Part shown: piece by piece, positions 35,846 through 44,912 of the stretch
How the letters are laid out: every line of letters starts with the position of its first letter
Numbering within the stretch: position 1 is the stretch's first letter
Assembly: GCA_017626045.1 (NCBI GenBank)
Contig: JAGAJP010000049.1
Coordinates: 37,562 to 101,561, forward strand
Length of the DNA stretch: 64,000 bases
DNA from: Muribaculaceae bacterium
Lineage (GTDB): Bacteria; Bacteroidota; Bacteroidia; Bacteroidales; Muribaculaceae
Direction of reading: 5' to 3'
The notes under the pieces: generated by a model
Seen by the model: the letters and a program-made list of their open reading frames with translations, nothing else
The model's database searches: none
What the model was told of the DNA's origin: nothing
Translations under genes and position numbers: made by a program

Positions 35846-37333
35846 ATGGATAATTGCCCGGGCTGTTTCTCCCGCGATGAGGAATTAAGAATCGACAAGG
35901 CATACGAGGCTCTTTTGCAATCGTATGTCGAGAGCCGTCATCGCAAAAAAGTTGAGAAAATCGGGAAGGCTTTCCGGTTTGCCAGAGCCGCTCACAACGG
36001 CGCGCGTCGCAACGACGGAAGCCCGTACATCCTTCATGCCCTTGCCGTGGCAATGATTTGCAGCAAGGAACTCGGACTTGGTTCCACTTCCATTGTCTGC
36101 GCGCTCCTGCATGATATTGTGGAGCACTCCGACATCTCCATCGACGATATAGAGGCGAATTTCGGAAAACAGATCTCTTCCATCGTGGAAGGCATCAATA
36201 AACTCAGCGGCGGCATTTTCGGCTTCGCCGCCGAGACCCAAGCGCGAAAACTGCGCGACATGATGATGTCGATGAGCACTGACGTCAGGGTCATTCTTGT
36301 CAAAATGGCAGACCGGATGCACAACCTGAGAAATATACATACACAGCGCGATGACCGCCGGCGTCGAGTGGCGCGTGAGTCTCTGTATGTATATGCCCCT
36401 CTTGCCGAGCGATTGGGACTTTTCGGAATGAAGACCGAATTCGAGGATCTTGCTTTCAAAAGCGAGAATCCCACCGTCTATTCCGCCATCTGCCACAAAC
36501 TCGAACAGAGCGAGGAGGAACGCGATAGAATCGTCAGAAGCCTTATAACTCCGCTTAAAGCCAGACTTGACAGCGAAGGAATCAGATACGAAATCAAGGC
36601 AAGGGTAAAGAGCATTTATTCAATATTCCGGAAAATGGTCAAAAAAGAAATCCCGTTTGAAGAGGTTTATGACGTTTATGCCGTCAGGGTCATTTTCGAA
36701 AATGATGACGACTCTCAGGAAGAGCCTATCGCCCGCAGAATCGCTGCTATACTCAGCGAGAACCACAAGGTGCATCCGGAGCGAACCAGAGACTGGCTCA
36801 AGACTCCAAAAGACAACGGATACCGAGCGCTCCACCTTACTGTCATGAGCTCTTACGGCAGATGGACCGAAGTGCAGATAAGGAGCCGGAAGATGGACGA
36901 CATTGCGGAACTCGGATATGCCGCCCATTGGAAATATAAGGATGGAGTCAAGACCGACACCGAAAGACTCGACAGCCTCGTTAATACTGTCAAGGAGATA
37001 TTGGCAAACCCCGAGCCCAATGCTGTCGATTTCCTCGATACATTACGATTCAATATCTTTGCCAAACAGATATATGTGTTCACTCCCAATGGAGACCTGG
37101 TTGGGCTCCCTTCCGGAGCCACTGTGCTTGACCTCGCTTATGCGATGGACTCATCTGTCGGAGACCACTGTCTCGGCGGAAAGATCAATCGCCGTCTCGT
37201 CAACCCCGACCACGTCCTCGCGAGCGGAGACCTTGTGGAAATCATTACGGTAAAGTGTGTCTCGCCTGATGCCAAATGGCTCGACAAGTGCATAACCGCA
37301 CATGCGAGAAACGAAATAAAACTGAAATTATGA
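35846..37333 (+). CDS. Short RelA/SpoT-type (p)ppGpp synthetase/hydrolase
   Basis: 495 residues, about 250 fewer than a full RSH enzyme. Order: HD hydrolase domain (about 45-190), synthetase domain (RVKSIYSIFRKM G-loop near 252, YDVYAVRVIFE, GYRALHLTV, catalytic EVQIRS, AELGYAAHWKYK) and a TGS domain (IYVFTPNGDLVGLPSGATVL). The helical, zinc-finger and ACT regulatory domains are missing. The synthetase residues look intact. In the hydrolase motif HDxxED the last Asp is His (LHDIVEHSD), which may weaken ppGpp hydrolysis. Its stop overlaps the start of the PgpH-type phosphodiesterase by 4 nt. Confidence 0.92.
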   Translation: MDNCPGCFSRDEELRIDKAYEALLQSYVESRHRKKVEKIGKAFRFARAAHNGARRNDGSPYILHALAVAMICSKELGLGSTSIVCALLHDIVEHSDISIDDIEANFGKQISSIVEGINKLSGGIFGFAAETQARKLRDMMMSMSTDVRVILVKMADRMHNLRNIHTQRDDRRRRVARESLYVYAPLAERLGLFGMKTEFEDLAFKSENPTVYSAICHKLEQSEEERDRIVRSLITPLKARLDSEGIRYEIKARVKSIYSIFRKMVKKEIPFEEVYDVYAVRVIFENDDDSQEEPIARRIAAILSENHKVHPERTRDWLKTPKDNGYRALHLTVMSSYGRWTEVQIRSRKMDDIAELGYAAHWKYKDGVKTDTERLDSLVNTVKEILANPEPNAVDFLDTLRFNIFAKQIYVFTPNGDLVGLPSGATVLDLAYAMDSSVGDHCLGGKINRRLVNPDHVLASGDLVEIITVKCVSPDAKWLDKCITAHARNEIKLKL

Positions 37334-39438
37334 CACTCAAAAACATACTTGCAAACAAGACCGTGCTTAAAGTGGGGGTTGCGCTGGCATCTTCCATTCT
37401 GGTCTTGCTTCTAATGATGCGCGGAGAACATCAGAACTATAGTTACGAACTTAACCAGCCATGGCGATACTCGCTTCTCACTGCCGAATTCGATATTCCC
37501 ATAATGAGGGACTCAGTCTCATCAAAGCACATGCGCGACAGCATCGATGCCGCTTTTGTCCCTTTCGTAGTCAGAGATTCAAGAATATCGTCAAGAAGTA
37601 TTGACCGGTTCGCTAAAATCATCGAGCACCATGTCGGTAAAGCGGAGGCCGCCACTCTGACCAAAAGCCTTGCCGAAGCATATAAGAAAGGCATCGTCAG
37701 CCCTGAACTTTACGACAGGATACACAGCTTTCAGCACCCTAAGCTCAGGATGAGCGACGACACTGAAGACCAGAACGCCGTAGTCCTGATCGATGCCGGC
37801 GCGATGCTCATGCCGAGCATGGCTTACAAAGCGGTGGACTCCGCATACACAGCGCGCCACAGCTCCCCAGGAAACGAGGTGACGCTAAGCGCTGACATTG
37901 CAAAGGCATTGAGCGCAAGCCTTATCCCCAATATAGTCATTGACTCTTTGGCGGATTCCAAATTCAGGGCCCAGGAATATCTAAACGTCAACTCTGCTCT
38001 CGGTGTAATTAAAAAAGGGCAGAGGATTGTGGATCGCGGCGACATCGTCAATGACCAGATCTACACGAACCTCAACAATTATCTCGACATGCTCGAGAAA
38101 AACCAGTCTAAGGAAATATCGAAGAAGTTCTACCTTGCGGCGCAGGCTCTATATATCCTGATGATGTTCTCGCTCCTCTATCTTTTCCTCGCCTTTTTCC
38201 GCAAGAAAATTTATTCCAGTGTCAAGAAAGTCACTTTTATAGTTACGATTATCACATTTTTCTCCGTACTCGCCATTGAGTCGGCGGAAATGTTCACCAA
38301 CGGTCTTTACCTCATTCCATTTGCCGGAGTGCCGTTGATTATTGCGGTGTTCACCGACTCCCGCACTGCGATTTTCGCACATGTGATCTGCATTCTCCTT
38401 ACCGCACTCGCCGCACCCTTCCAATTCCGGTTTGTGGTCATTGAACTTGTGGTCGGAATCAGCGCCACTTTCAGCATATATCACCTCACGCGCCGCAGCC
38501 AGCTGCTTCGCACGGCAATCATAACATTCGCCTTATATATAATATGCTATTCCATGATGCTTCTGCTCTCCGAAGGAAGCCTTAGCAGCTTCTCATGGCG
38601 CATTGCAAGCATTTTCGGCATCAACAGCGTCTTCCTCTCTTTCGCATATCTCCTCATCCTTGTGGTTGAGAAGGTGTTCGGATTCACTTCCACTGTCACA
38701 CTCGTGGAACTCAGCGACATAAATAATCCCATTCTCAGACATCTCGCTGAAGTCGCCCCCGGCACTTTCCAGCACTCTATGCAGGTATCCACTCTCGCAT
38801 CCGAAGCCGCGCGTGCCATTGACGCCGACACCACCCTCGTCCGCACAGGGGCCCTGTATCATGACATCGGCAAAAGCGTATCACCTGTATTCTTCACTGA
38901 AAACCAGCATGGCGTCAATCCTCATGCCGGCCTTGACCCAGCCACAAGCGCCCGAAAGATCATAAGCCACGTGAAAGAGGGACTCGCGATTGCATCGAAA
39001 GAGAAACTGCCTCAGGTTATCAAAAATTTCATTCTCGAGCACCATGGGAAAGGCGTGACTAAATATTTCTACAACACTGCCGTCAACGAAAGCCCCGACG
39101 GCAATGTGAATCGCGACGAATACCAGTATCCGGGTCCCAACCCACAAAGCAAGGAGACCACAATACTCATGATGGCAGATGCGGTGGAGGCTGCCTCGAG
39201 ATCTCTGAAAGACTATAGTCCGAAATCCATCAACGCGCTCGTCGACAGAATTATCGACTCTCAGATGAATGACGGTCTATATGCCGATTCTCCAATCACT
39301 TTCAAGGATGTCAACATTGTCAAGGAGACTTTCAAAAAGAGGCTGGCTACCATTTACCACTCCCGAATCGAGTATCCTGAAATACACGACCGCAAACCCG
39401 AGACAGAACAACAAAAGAACGAATCTGACGTTAATTAA
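37330..39438 (+). CDS. 7TM-HD phosphodiesterase, PgpH type (c-di-AMP hydrolase candidate)
   Basis: 702 residues from ATG 37330, which overlaps the RSH stop; an upstream in-frame start at 37276 is less likely. An N-terminal helix and extracytoplasmic 7TMR-HDED domain (about 35-260) are followed by seven helices (about 265-450) and a C-terminal HD domain with TGALYHDIGKSVSPVFF, VNPHAG and LEHHGKGVTKYFY. In Listeria and other bacteria this family degrades c-di-AMP, and PgpH activity is inhibited by (p)ppGpp. Coupling to an RSH gene fits a direct link between the two nucleotide signals. Confidence 0.9.
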   Translation: MTLKNILANKTVLKVGVALASSILVLLLMMRGEHQNYSYELNQPWRYSLLTAEFDIPIMRDSVSSKHMRDSIDAAFVPFVVRDSRISSRSIDRFAKIIEHHVGKAEAATLTKSLAEAYKKGIVSPELYDRIHSFQHPKLRMSDDTEDQNAVVLIDAGAMLMPSMAYKAVDSAYTARHSSPGNEVTLSADIAKALSASLIPNIVIDSLADSKFRAQEYLNVNSALGVIKKGQRIVDRGDIVNDQIYTNLNNYLDMLEKNQSKEISKKFYLAAQALYILMMFSLLYLFLAFFRKKIYSSVKKVTFIVTIITFFSVLAIESAEMFTNGLYLIPFAGVPLIIAVFTDSRTAIFAHVICILLTALAAPFQFRFVVIELVVGISATFSIYHLTRRSQLLRTAIITFALYIICYSMMLLLSEGSLSSFSWRIASIFGINSVFLSFAYLLILVVEKVFGFTSTVTLVELSDINNPILRHLAEVAPGTFQHSMQVSTLASEAARAIDADTTLVRTGALYHDIGKSVSPVFFTENQHGVNPHAGLDPATSARKIISHVKEGLAIASKEKLPQVIKNFILEHHGKGVTKYFYNTAVNESPDGNVNRDEYQYPGPNPQSKETTILMMADAVEAASRSLKDYSPKSINALVDRIIDSQMNDGLYADSPITFKDVNIVKETFKKRLATIYHSRIEYPEIHDRKPETEQQKNESDVN

Positions 39439-39480
39439 TTAGGAATGCCACTATGTTGGCGACTCTAAAACTGATGACCG

Positions 39481-40500
39481 ATGACCGATTACGATTATAA
39501 TAACAAGACTTTATCTTCTTCACGAAAACCAAGGTACAGGCATTTCGCTTTATGGACCCTCGTCATCATGCTTGTGATGTCTGTCGCGATGCCGACAGAC
39601 ATGTACGGCCGTAGACGTAAAAGCAAGGCCAACACGTCTGCCTCAAGCCGCAAGCGCTCGAAAAAACGCCGTTCGTCCTCGTCGTCCAAAGGAAACTGGA
39701 CTCTGACGGCTGCCGATGTAAATCCGGATTCAAAAAGTCCCGAGATGAAGTCCAAGAAGTCATCCAAAAGACAGATTACGGTTCAGCGTCCCGACCTTGA
39801 GGCGATTCGGACCGCCACTCTTGACCCGCAGAGCAAGATGTACTATCCAAAACTGATCAAGAAGTTCAATCTTAACGACACGGTCATGACTGCCGACGAA
39901 TACAGGCATCTTTATCTCGGGTACATGTTTCAGGAAGACTATGATCCTTACAGAGAGTCTCCCTATTCAAGCGTCACCGAAGCTTTCCGCAACAAAACCA
40001 GCCATACCAAGGAAGAAATCGACACGATCAGAAAATATGCCGAGCTCACCCTTATGGACAATCCTTTCGACCTCCGCCAGATGTCGCTTCTGGTTCATGT
40101 GCTCAAGGAGAGAAAGAAGGACATGAGCGCGAAAATATGGGAATACCGCCTCGAGCATCTTCTTGGCGCAATCAAGAGCACCGGAACCGGAGAGGATGAA
40201 GAAAACGCTTGGTTTGTTATTTACCCGGCTCATGAATACGACATGGTCCAGCTGATGGGATACCATGCAGTCGACGCTCAGTTTATCGAACCGGGCTTCG
40301 ACTATCTGATTGTGGAGCCGGAGGAAGAGACTGCCAGAAGGCTAAGAGACAATGTGCAGAAAGGCTTCTTCTTCGACGTCAGACAGATACACCAGCAATA
40401 TGAGCTAAAGCACCCCGAGGATGCCGATGATGACTCGGAAGAGGTGGTGGAAGAGTCTGTAGAAGAGACTGTGGATGCCGACGACGTGGCTGCCGAATGA
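39481..40500 (+). CDS. DUF4919-type secreted or anchored protein
   Basis: 339 residues. A basic N-terminus and one hydrophobic segment (FALWTLVIMLVMSVAMPTDM, about 22-41) are followed by an Arg/Lys/Ser-rich linker, then a globular region (about 100-310) with YYPKLIKKFNLNDTVMTADE and YRHLYLGYMFQEDYDPY, which is typical of DUF4919 proteins of Bacteroidetes. The C-terminal tail is acidic (DDDSEEVVEESVEETVDADD). Function unknown. It starts 42 nt after the PgpH-type gene on the same strand and slyD follows after about 31 nt, so it may be part of a larger unit. Confidence 0.75.
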   Translation: MTDYDYNNKTLSSSRKPRYRHFALWTLVIMLVMSVAMPTDMYGRRRKSKANTSASSRKRSKKRRSSSSSKGNWTLTAADVNPDSKSPEMKSKKSSKRQITVQRPDLEAIRTATLDPQSKMYYPKLIKKFNLNDTVMTADEYRHLYLGYMFQEDYDPYRESPYSSVTEAFRNKTSHTKEEIDTIRKYAELTLMDNPFDLRQMSLLVHVLKERKKDMSAKIWEYRLEHLLGAIKSTGTGEDEENAWFVIYPAHEYDMVQLMGYHAVDAQFIEPGFDYLIVEPEEETARRLRDNVQKGFFFDVRQIHQQYELKHPEDADDDSEEVVEESVEETVDADDVAAE

Positions 40501-40531
40501 TTTATCAATCTGTTTAAACTACTTCAATCAT

Positions 40532-41146
40532 ATGGAAAATAAAGAAACTGTCAGAGACGGCAAATTTGTAGCGTTCGCCTATAAGGTCAAGGATGCCGAC
40601 AACGGCGAAATCCTGTTTGAGGCAAAAGCTGCCGCCCCCGACACAATGGTATACGGAATGACACCCGAGATGCCCCCCGCTCTCGCCAATGTCATGAAAG
40701 GGTTATCCAAAGGCGACCGCTTTACCGTGACCCTCCCCCCGGAAGCGGCTTTCGGTCATCGCAGTGAAGACAACGTGCTGCAAGTGCCGGTCGAGGCATT
40801 TATGAATGATGGCAAAATGGTCGTGGAGCCTAAGGTTGGCGACTTGCTTCCCATGATGACCGACTCCGGTGGAATCGTACAGGGAAAAGTGACGAAGGTG
40901 GCTCCCAAATATGTAGAGATGGACTTCAACCATCCATTTGCCGGAAAGACCGTGGAATACGAAGGCGAAATCATAGAGGTGCGCGATGCCTCCGATGATG
41001 AGTTGCATCCTCGCCACTCCTGTGGTTGCGGCGGTTGCCACCATGGCGAAGACGGCAACGGCGGCTGCGGCTCTTGTGGCTCCGGTAGTGATGGAGGACA
41101 TGACTGTGGCGATGGCTGCGGTTGCGGTGACTGTGGATGCAAATGA
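40532..41146 (+). CDS. slyD: FKBP-type peptidyl-prolyl isomerase SlyD
   Basis: 204 residues from ATG 40532; a longer frame back to 40475 would overlap the previous gene. An FKBP domain split by the insert-in-flap chaperone domain (about 65-130) shows GMTPEMPPALANVMKGLSKG and PPEAAFGHR. The last 45 residues are extremely rich in Cys, His, Gly and Asp (HSCGCGGCHHGEDG, CGDGCGCGDCGCK), the metal-binding tail that lets SlyD deliver nickel. Its stop overlaps the sigma-54 activator start (ATGA). Confidence 0.93.
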   Translation: MENKETVRDGKFVAFAYKVKDADNGEILFEAKAAAPDTMVYGMTPEMPPALANVMKGLSKGDRFTVTLPPEAAFGHRSEDNVLQVPVEAFMNDGKMVVEPKVGDLLPMMTDSGGIVQGKVTKVAPKYVEMDFNHPFAGKTVEYEGEIIEVRDASDDELHPRHSCGCGGCHHGEDGNGGCGSCGSGSDGGHDCGDGCGCGDCGCK

Positions 41147-42291
41147 CCAGAGAGATTCCTGAAGAGATTCTGCAGGTTAAGCAGAGGCTGCAGATTATAG
41201 GCGACTCGCCGGCTCTTATTGAGGCTATCAAGAGAGCGGTGACTGTCGCCCCTATCGACCTGTCTGTGCTCGTCACCGGACCTTCGGGAGCAGGAAAGGA
41301 ATTCTTCCCAAAAATCATACATCAATTCGGAGCGCGGAAGCATAAGAAATATATTGCCGTCAACTGCGGCGCTATCCCGGAAGGCACTATCGACAGTGAA
41401 CTCTTTGGACACGAGAAGGGCTCCTTCACCGGAGCGCTCTCCGCCAGAAAAGGATATTTCGAGGAAGCCGACGGCGGGACAATCTTTCTGGATGAAGTCG
41501 CCGAACTCCCGCTGACCACACAGGCACGACTTCTGCGCGTGCTTGAGAGCGGTGAGTTCCTGAAGGTCGGAAGCAGTACCGTGCAGACCACCGATATCCG
41601 AATTGTAGCAGCGACAAACGTCGACCTCACCAAGGCAGTTGCCGAGGGGAGGTTTCGCGAAGACCTATACTATCGCCTTTCCACAGTCCTCATCCACGTG
41701 CCGCCGCTTCAGGAACGGGGAAACGACATAATCCTCCTCGCAAGGAAATTCGCAGCAGACTTCTCTGAAAAATACATGACAAAGCCTGTTACATTCAGCG
41801 AGGATGCCAAAAGAGCCATGCTCCTTTACAACTGGCCGGGAAACGTACGTCAGTTGAAGAATGTCATCGACCAGATTGCCCTCTTCGAAGCAGGGACTGA
41901 AATATCCCGCGACAAGATGCTCGAGGCTCTTCCGCTCAACAGAAATCCACAGGCGACCCCGATGATCGCTCCTTCTCCCGACAACTCCTACGAGGCGGAG
42001 CGAAAGATGATATGGCAGATGCTGTTCTCCATGCGTGAGGACATTTCCCGCCTTCGTGAGCAGATTGGCAAGACGGAAGACGATCAGCCTTCACTAAGCG
42101 GTGTCAGAGCCCTTATGGCAGTCCCGAGGGATGAGTCACCATTCGCATCAAGTCCACTCGACGAGTCGGAAAAACGCACCATCGAAGAGACGCTCGCCCG
42201 GCATGGCGGCAACAAAAAACTCGCCGCTGAAGAACTCCGGATTTCCGTCAGGACCCTTTACCGAAAGATGCAGGAGCTCGGAATATCTTAA
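41143..42291 (+). CDS. Sigma-54-dependent transcriptional activator without sensor domain
   Basis: 382 residues from ATG 41143, which overlaps the slyD stop. The AAA+ domain begins almost at once: Walker A VTGPSGAGKEFF, the sigma-54 contact loop as GSFTGA (for GAFTGA), Walker B GGTIFLDEVAELP, arginine-finger region FREDLYYRLS and NWPGNVRQLKNV. The C-terminus has a Fis-type HTH (ETLARHGGNKKLAAEELRIS, RTLYRKM). No receiver, GAF or PAS domain is present, so activity must be set by level or by a partner. It heads the conserved lptE/secG block. It pairs functionally with rpoN at 33416. Confidence 0.94.
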   Translation: MTREIPEEILQVKQRLQIIGDSPALIEAIKRAVTVAPIDLSVLVTGPSGAGKEFFPKIIHQFGARKHKKYIAVNCGAIPEGTIDSELFGHEKGSFTGALSARKGYFEEADGGTIFLDEVAELPLTTQARLLRVLESGEFLKVGSSTVQTTDIRIVAATNVDLTKAVAEGRFREDLYYRLSTVLIHVPPLQERGNDIILLARKFAADFSEKYMTKPVTFSEDAKRAMLLYNWPGNVRQLKNVIDQIALFEAGTEISRDKMLEALPLNRNPQATPMIAPSPDNSYEAERKMIWQMLFSMREDISRLREQIGKTEDDQPSLSGVRALMAVPRDESPFASSPLDESEKRTIEETLARHGGNKKLAAEELRISVRTLYRKMQELGIS

Positions 42292-42309
42292 ATACCAACG
42301 ACCCACGAC

Positions 42310-42825
42310 ATGCAACGAATTCTGACTTATCTCACGCTTACGATTGCAGTCCTGACTGTGTTGACAGGCTGCACCATCAGTTACAAATTCAACGGTTCCG
42401 CATTGAATTACGACATATACAAGACAATTCACGTTTCGGAATTCCCGATTCGCGCTGCTCTTGTATACGCACCGCTTCAGCAGACATTCGAAAACAAATT
42501 GCTCAACACCATCACCCGCCAGACAAGGCTGCAGGAGGTCAGCGGGTCATCCGACCTTGAGATGACCGGTGAAATCACCGGCTACTCCCTTACGCCTCAG
42601 GCGGTGGGCACTGACGCATACGCCACCGAAACAAGGCTCACCATTACAGTGAAGGTGAAATATACCGACCATATCAACCCCGCTAACGATATAGACCAAA
42701 GTTTCTCCGCATACCGGCAGTTTGACAGTTCCCTTATGCTTACTGATGTCCAGGACGCCCTTTGCGAGGAGATATGCGATGAACTCGTCGACCTAATTTT
42801 CAACGCCACCCTCGGCAACTGGTAA
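42310..42825 (+). CDS. lptE: LptE-family LPS-assembly lipoprotein
   Basis: 171 residues with a lipoprotein signal (LTLTIAVLTVLTGC, lipid-modified Cys near 20). The mature part has the LptE fold pattern of Bacteroidetes: YKFNGSALNYDIYKTIHVSE and a long central beta region followed by helix CEEICDELVDLIFNATLGNW. LptE plugs the LptD barrel that inserts LPS at the cell surface. It is placed between the sigma-54 activator and secG, as in other Bacteroidetes. Confidence 0.88.
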   Translation: MQRILTYLTLTIAVLTVLTGCTISYKFNGSALNYDIYKTIHVSEFPIRAALVYAPLQQTFENKLLNTITRQTRLQEVSGSSDLEMTGEITGYSLTPQAVGTDAYATETRLTITVKVKYTDHINPANDIDQSFSAYRQFDSSLMLTDVQDALCEEICDELVDLIFNATLGNW

Positions 42826-42829
42826 ACTT

Positions 42830-43492
42830 ATGATCATGACAAACGCTCCATATTACGTCATTCCCGACATCGAGGCCCTTCGTTCTGAAAAGGACCCGGA
42901 CAAACTGCGGCTTCACCGACGGCGCATTGCGGCAAACATCGGAAATCCAGATGCACTACGCGCCATCATAGGAGACTCATCCGAGGACTTTAATGACTTC
43001 TACGGTGCGTCTGACTCTCCGAATCTTTCCACGGAAGACACTATCGACGCATTTCTGGAAAAATTCGGAACAGAGACCAAAGAGGCGGTTCATGCTGCCG
43101 CAGATGCCGTTGACTCCACTGTGGCGACGCAGACATCAGAGCCGACTGTCCCGATTGCCCCTGCATTTGACTACGCCTCCATGATGGAGGCGCGGGAAAC
43201 TGAGTCGGTGCTTCCCGAAACGGACTCTGACGACCCGACACTCGGAGTCATCGACTCTTTCCTCAGCAAAACTCCTCCGCCAAGAATAAAGCCTAAAAAG
43301 GAGGCGAAAGCTGACGATAAACCATCCCTTACGGAAAGTTTTGCCAAAATTTTAATAAAAAACGGCAATTATCAGCGTGCGCTTGAAATAATTACCGAAA
43401 TAAGTTTGAATAATCCAGAAAAAAGTATTTACTTTGCAGACCAAATACGATTTCTTAAGAAAATCGTGTGGATTGAATCAAAGAAACAATGA
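42830..43492 (+). CDS. Hypothetical protein, conserved position before secG
   Basis: 220 residues, soluble, no signal peptide. The N-terminus is MIMTNAPYYVIPDIEALRSE; the middle is low-complexity and acidic/proline-rich; the C-terminus (SLTESFAKILIKNGNYQRAL, EIITEISLNNPEKSIYFADQ) is a TPR-like helix pair followed by IRFLKKIVWIE. The alternative start is the second ATG at 42836. Function unknown; the position between lptE and secG suggests an envelope-related role. Confidence 0.75.
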   Translation: MIMTNAPYYVIPDIEALRSEKDPDKLRLHRRRIAANIGNPDALRAIIGDSSEDFNDFYGASDSPNLSTEDTIDAFLEKFGTETKEAVHAAADAVDSTVATQTSEPTVPIAPAFDYASMMEARETESVLPETDSDDPTLGVIDSFLSKTPPPRIKPKKEAKADDKPSLTESFAKILIKNGNYQRALEIITEISLNNPEKSIYFADQIRFLKKIVWIESKKQ

Positions 43493-43555
43493 TATTTTAA
43501 CATCCGTGAGAGGACTCCTCCGGGATCTTCCACTTTTAAACAAAACATATAGACC

Positions 43556-43921
43556 ATGTATATTTTTCTCAGCATCCTTATCGTGATTGCGGCTCTCCTG
43601 CTCATCGGCGCTGTTCTGATTCAAAAATCAAAAGGTGGCGGTCTCGCCTCTGACTATAGCCAGGGCAACCAGTTTATGGGATACCGCAAGACCACAGACT
43701 TCATTGAAAAGGCGACATGGAGTCTCGCAGTTTTCATCTGCGTCATCAGCATCTGCGCCTCTTTTGCCATCAAGACACCGGTGACACGCTCAGGAATGGC
43801 TCCGGCTCCCGCTGCCACTACAGCTCCCGCTCCGGCTCCTGCAAATGCTCCGGCTAAAGAGAAAGCAGCTCCCGCTCCGGCAAATGCTCCGGCATCCGCA
43901 CCGGCTCAAAATGCAAAATAA
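43556..43921 (+). CDS. secG: Preprotein translocase subunit SecG
   Basis: 121 residues with two helices (FLSILIVIAALLLIGAVLIQ and ATWSLAVFICVISICASFAI) joined by a loop containing QKSKGGGLASDYSQGNQFMG, the SecG signature in which the GGGL turn contacts SecY/SecA. The long Ala/Pro-rich tail (about 80-121) is a Bacteroidetes feature of unclear role. It is followed by a strong terminator at 43952. Confidence 0.93.
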   Translation: MYIFLSILIVIAALLLIGAVLIQKSKGGGLASDYSQGNQFMGYRKTTDFIEKATWSLAVFICVISICASFAIKTPVTRSGMAPAPAATTAPAPAPANAPAKEKAAPAPANAPASAPAQNAK

Positions 43922-43951
43922 TGCCACTTCTCAAAGAGTATTGGCAGACAT

Positions 43952-43991
43952 AATAATAAATGGCATCCTGAAAGGGATGCCATTTATTATT
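43952..43991. terminator. Bidirectional terminator between secG and ribF
   Basis: AATAATAAATGGCATCC and its near-exact complement GGATGCCATTTATTATT around a 5-6-nt loop. T-rich on both sides, it suits the convergent genes on either flank. Confidence 0.8.
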
Positions 43992-44006
43992 ATGCTCAAA
44001 TCTGCC

Positions 44007-44906
44007 TTATGCCTTGGAGAGGCATTGAATTGCTGCCTCTCGGTCTTTATTCAACTGGCGGCGAAGGTCATCAACAGAGTCGAACCTTCGTTCGTCTCGC
44101 AGCCGTGAGGCGAATTCCAGACGAATTTTCTTCCCATATAAATCCTCGTCAAACCCTATTATATGAGCCTCCACAGTAGAGGTCAACGAAGATGTGGCGG
44201 TGCCGTCAAAGGTTGGACGTACGCCTATGTTGACCATAGCCGGCAATGGGGAGTTTTCATTGAATCCCTCGATGTGCGCATAAGCTGCATACACTCCGGC
44301 AAGCGGCTTCACCAGTCGCGGCGATACCTGTAGATTTGCCGTTGGGAATCCTATTTCCCTTCCGACCTTGAAACCGGAAGCGACTCGACCCTCAAGTTCA
44401 GGCAGATGACCGAGCATCCTTATCGCCGAAGGAATGTCGCCTTCCTTAACAGCCTTGCGCACTGCGCTGCTGCTTATTCCTTCCACTTCAGGCGCGCAGA
44501 CTATTTCGACTCCGGTCGCTTCTCCAATCTCCACATATTCTTTGAAGGTAAGGTCACGACCGTCGCTACCGAAGGTGTTGTCGTATCCGAGCACTACAAG
44601 ACGCACATCATACTTGACTCTAATATACCTCAGCCAGTCGCAGACTCGGGTATTGCGCAGTTGTTCGGTAAACGGCAACAGTATCGGAACGACATCGCTA
44701 TCACTTATCAACTCTATTTTCCTTTCAGCCGTCATGAGATTGCCGGGAGCCCTTTCGGGAGCGATCAGTTCAAGCGGATGACGGTCGAATGTGATTGCCA
44801 TCGGAAGCAGCCCGCGACGCCCCGACTCCTCTTTAAGCACTTCAAGAACCTTGAGATGCCCCCTGTGCATCCCGTCGAATGATCCGATTGTGGCAGCCTT
44901 GTCCAT
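44007..44906 (-). CDS. ribF: Bifunctional riboflavin kinase/FAD synthetase
   Basis: 299 residues. The N-terminal FAD synthetase half opens with GSFDGMHRGHLKVLE (HxGH nucleotidyltransferase motif) and has GISSSAVRKAVKEGD (ISSTxIR motif). The C-terminal riboflavin-kinase half has GRVASGFKVGREIGFPTANL and the IGFDEDLYGKKIRLEF strand. It makes FMN and FAD from riboflavin and ATP in the cytoplasm. It precedes the HAD gene's stop by 6 nt in the leftward direction, so the two are probably co-transcribed. Confidence 0.95.
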   Translation of the reverse strand: MDKAATIGSFDGMHRGHLKVLEVLKEESGRRGLLPMAITFDRHPLELIAPERAPGNLMTAERKIELISDSDVVPILLPFTEQLRNTRVCDWLRYIRVKYDVRLVVLGYDNTFGSDGRDLTFKEYVEIGEATGVEIVCAPEVEGISSSAVRKAVKEGDIPSAIRMLGHLPELEGRVASGFKVGREIGFPTANLQVSPRLVKPLAGVYAAYAHIEGFNENSPLPAMVNIGVRPTFDGTATSSLTSTVEAHIIGFDEDLYGKKIRLEFASRLRDERRFDSVDDLRRQLNKDREAAIQCLSKA

Positions 44907-44912
44907 ATTCTT

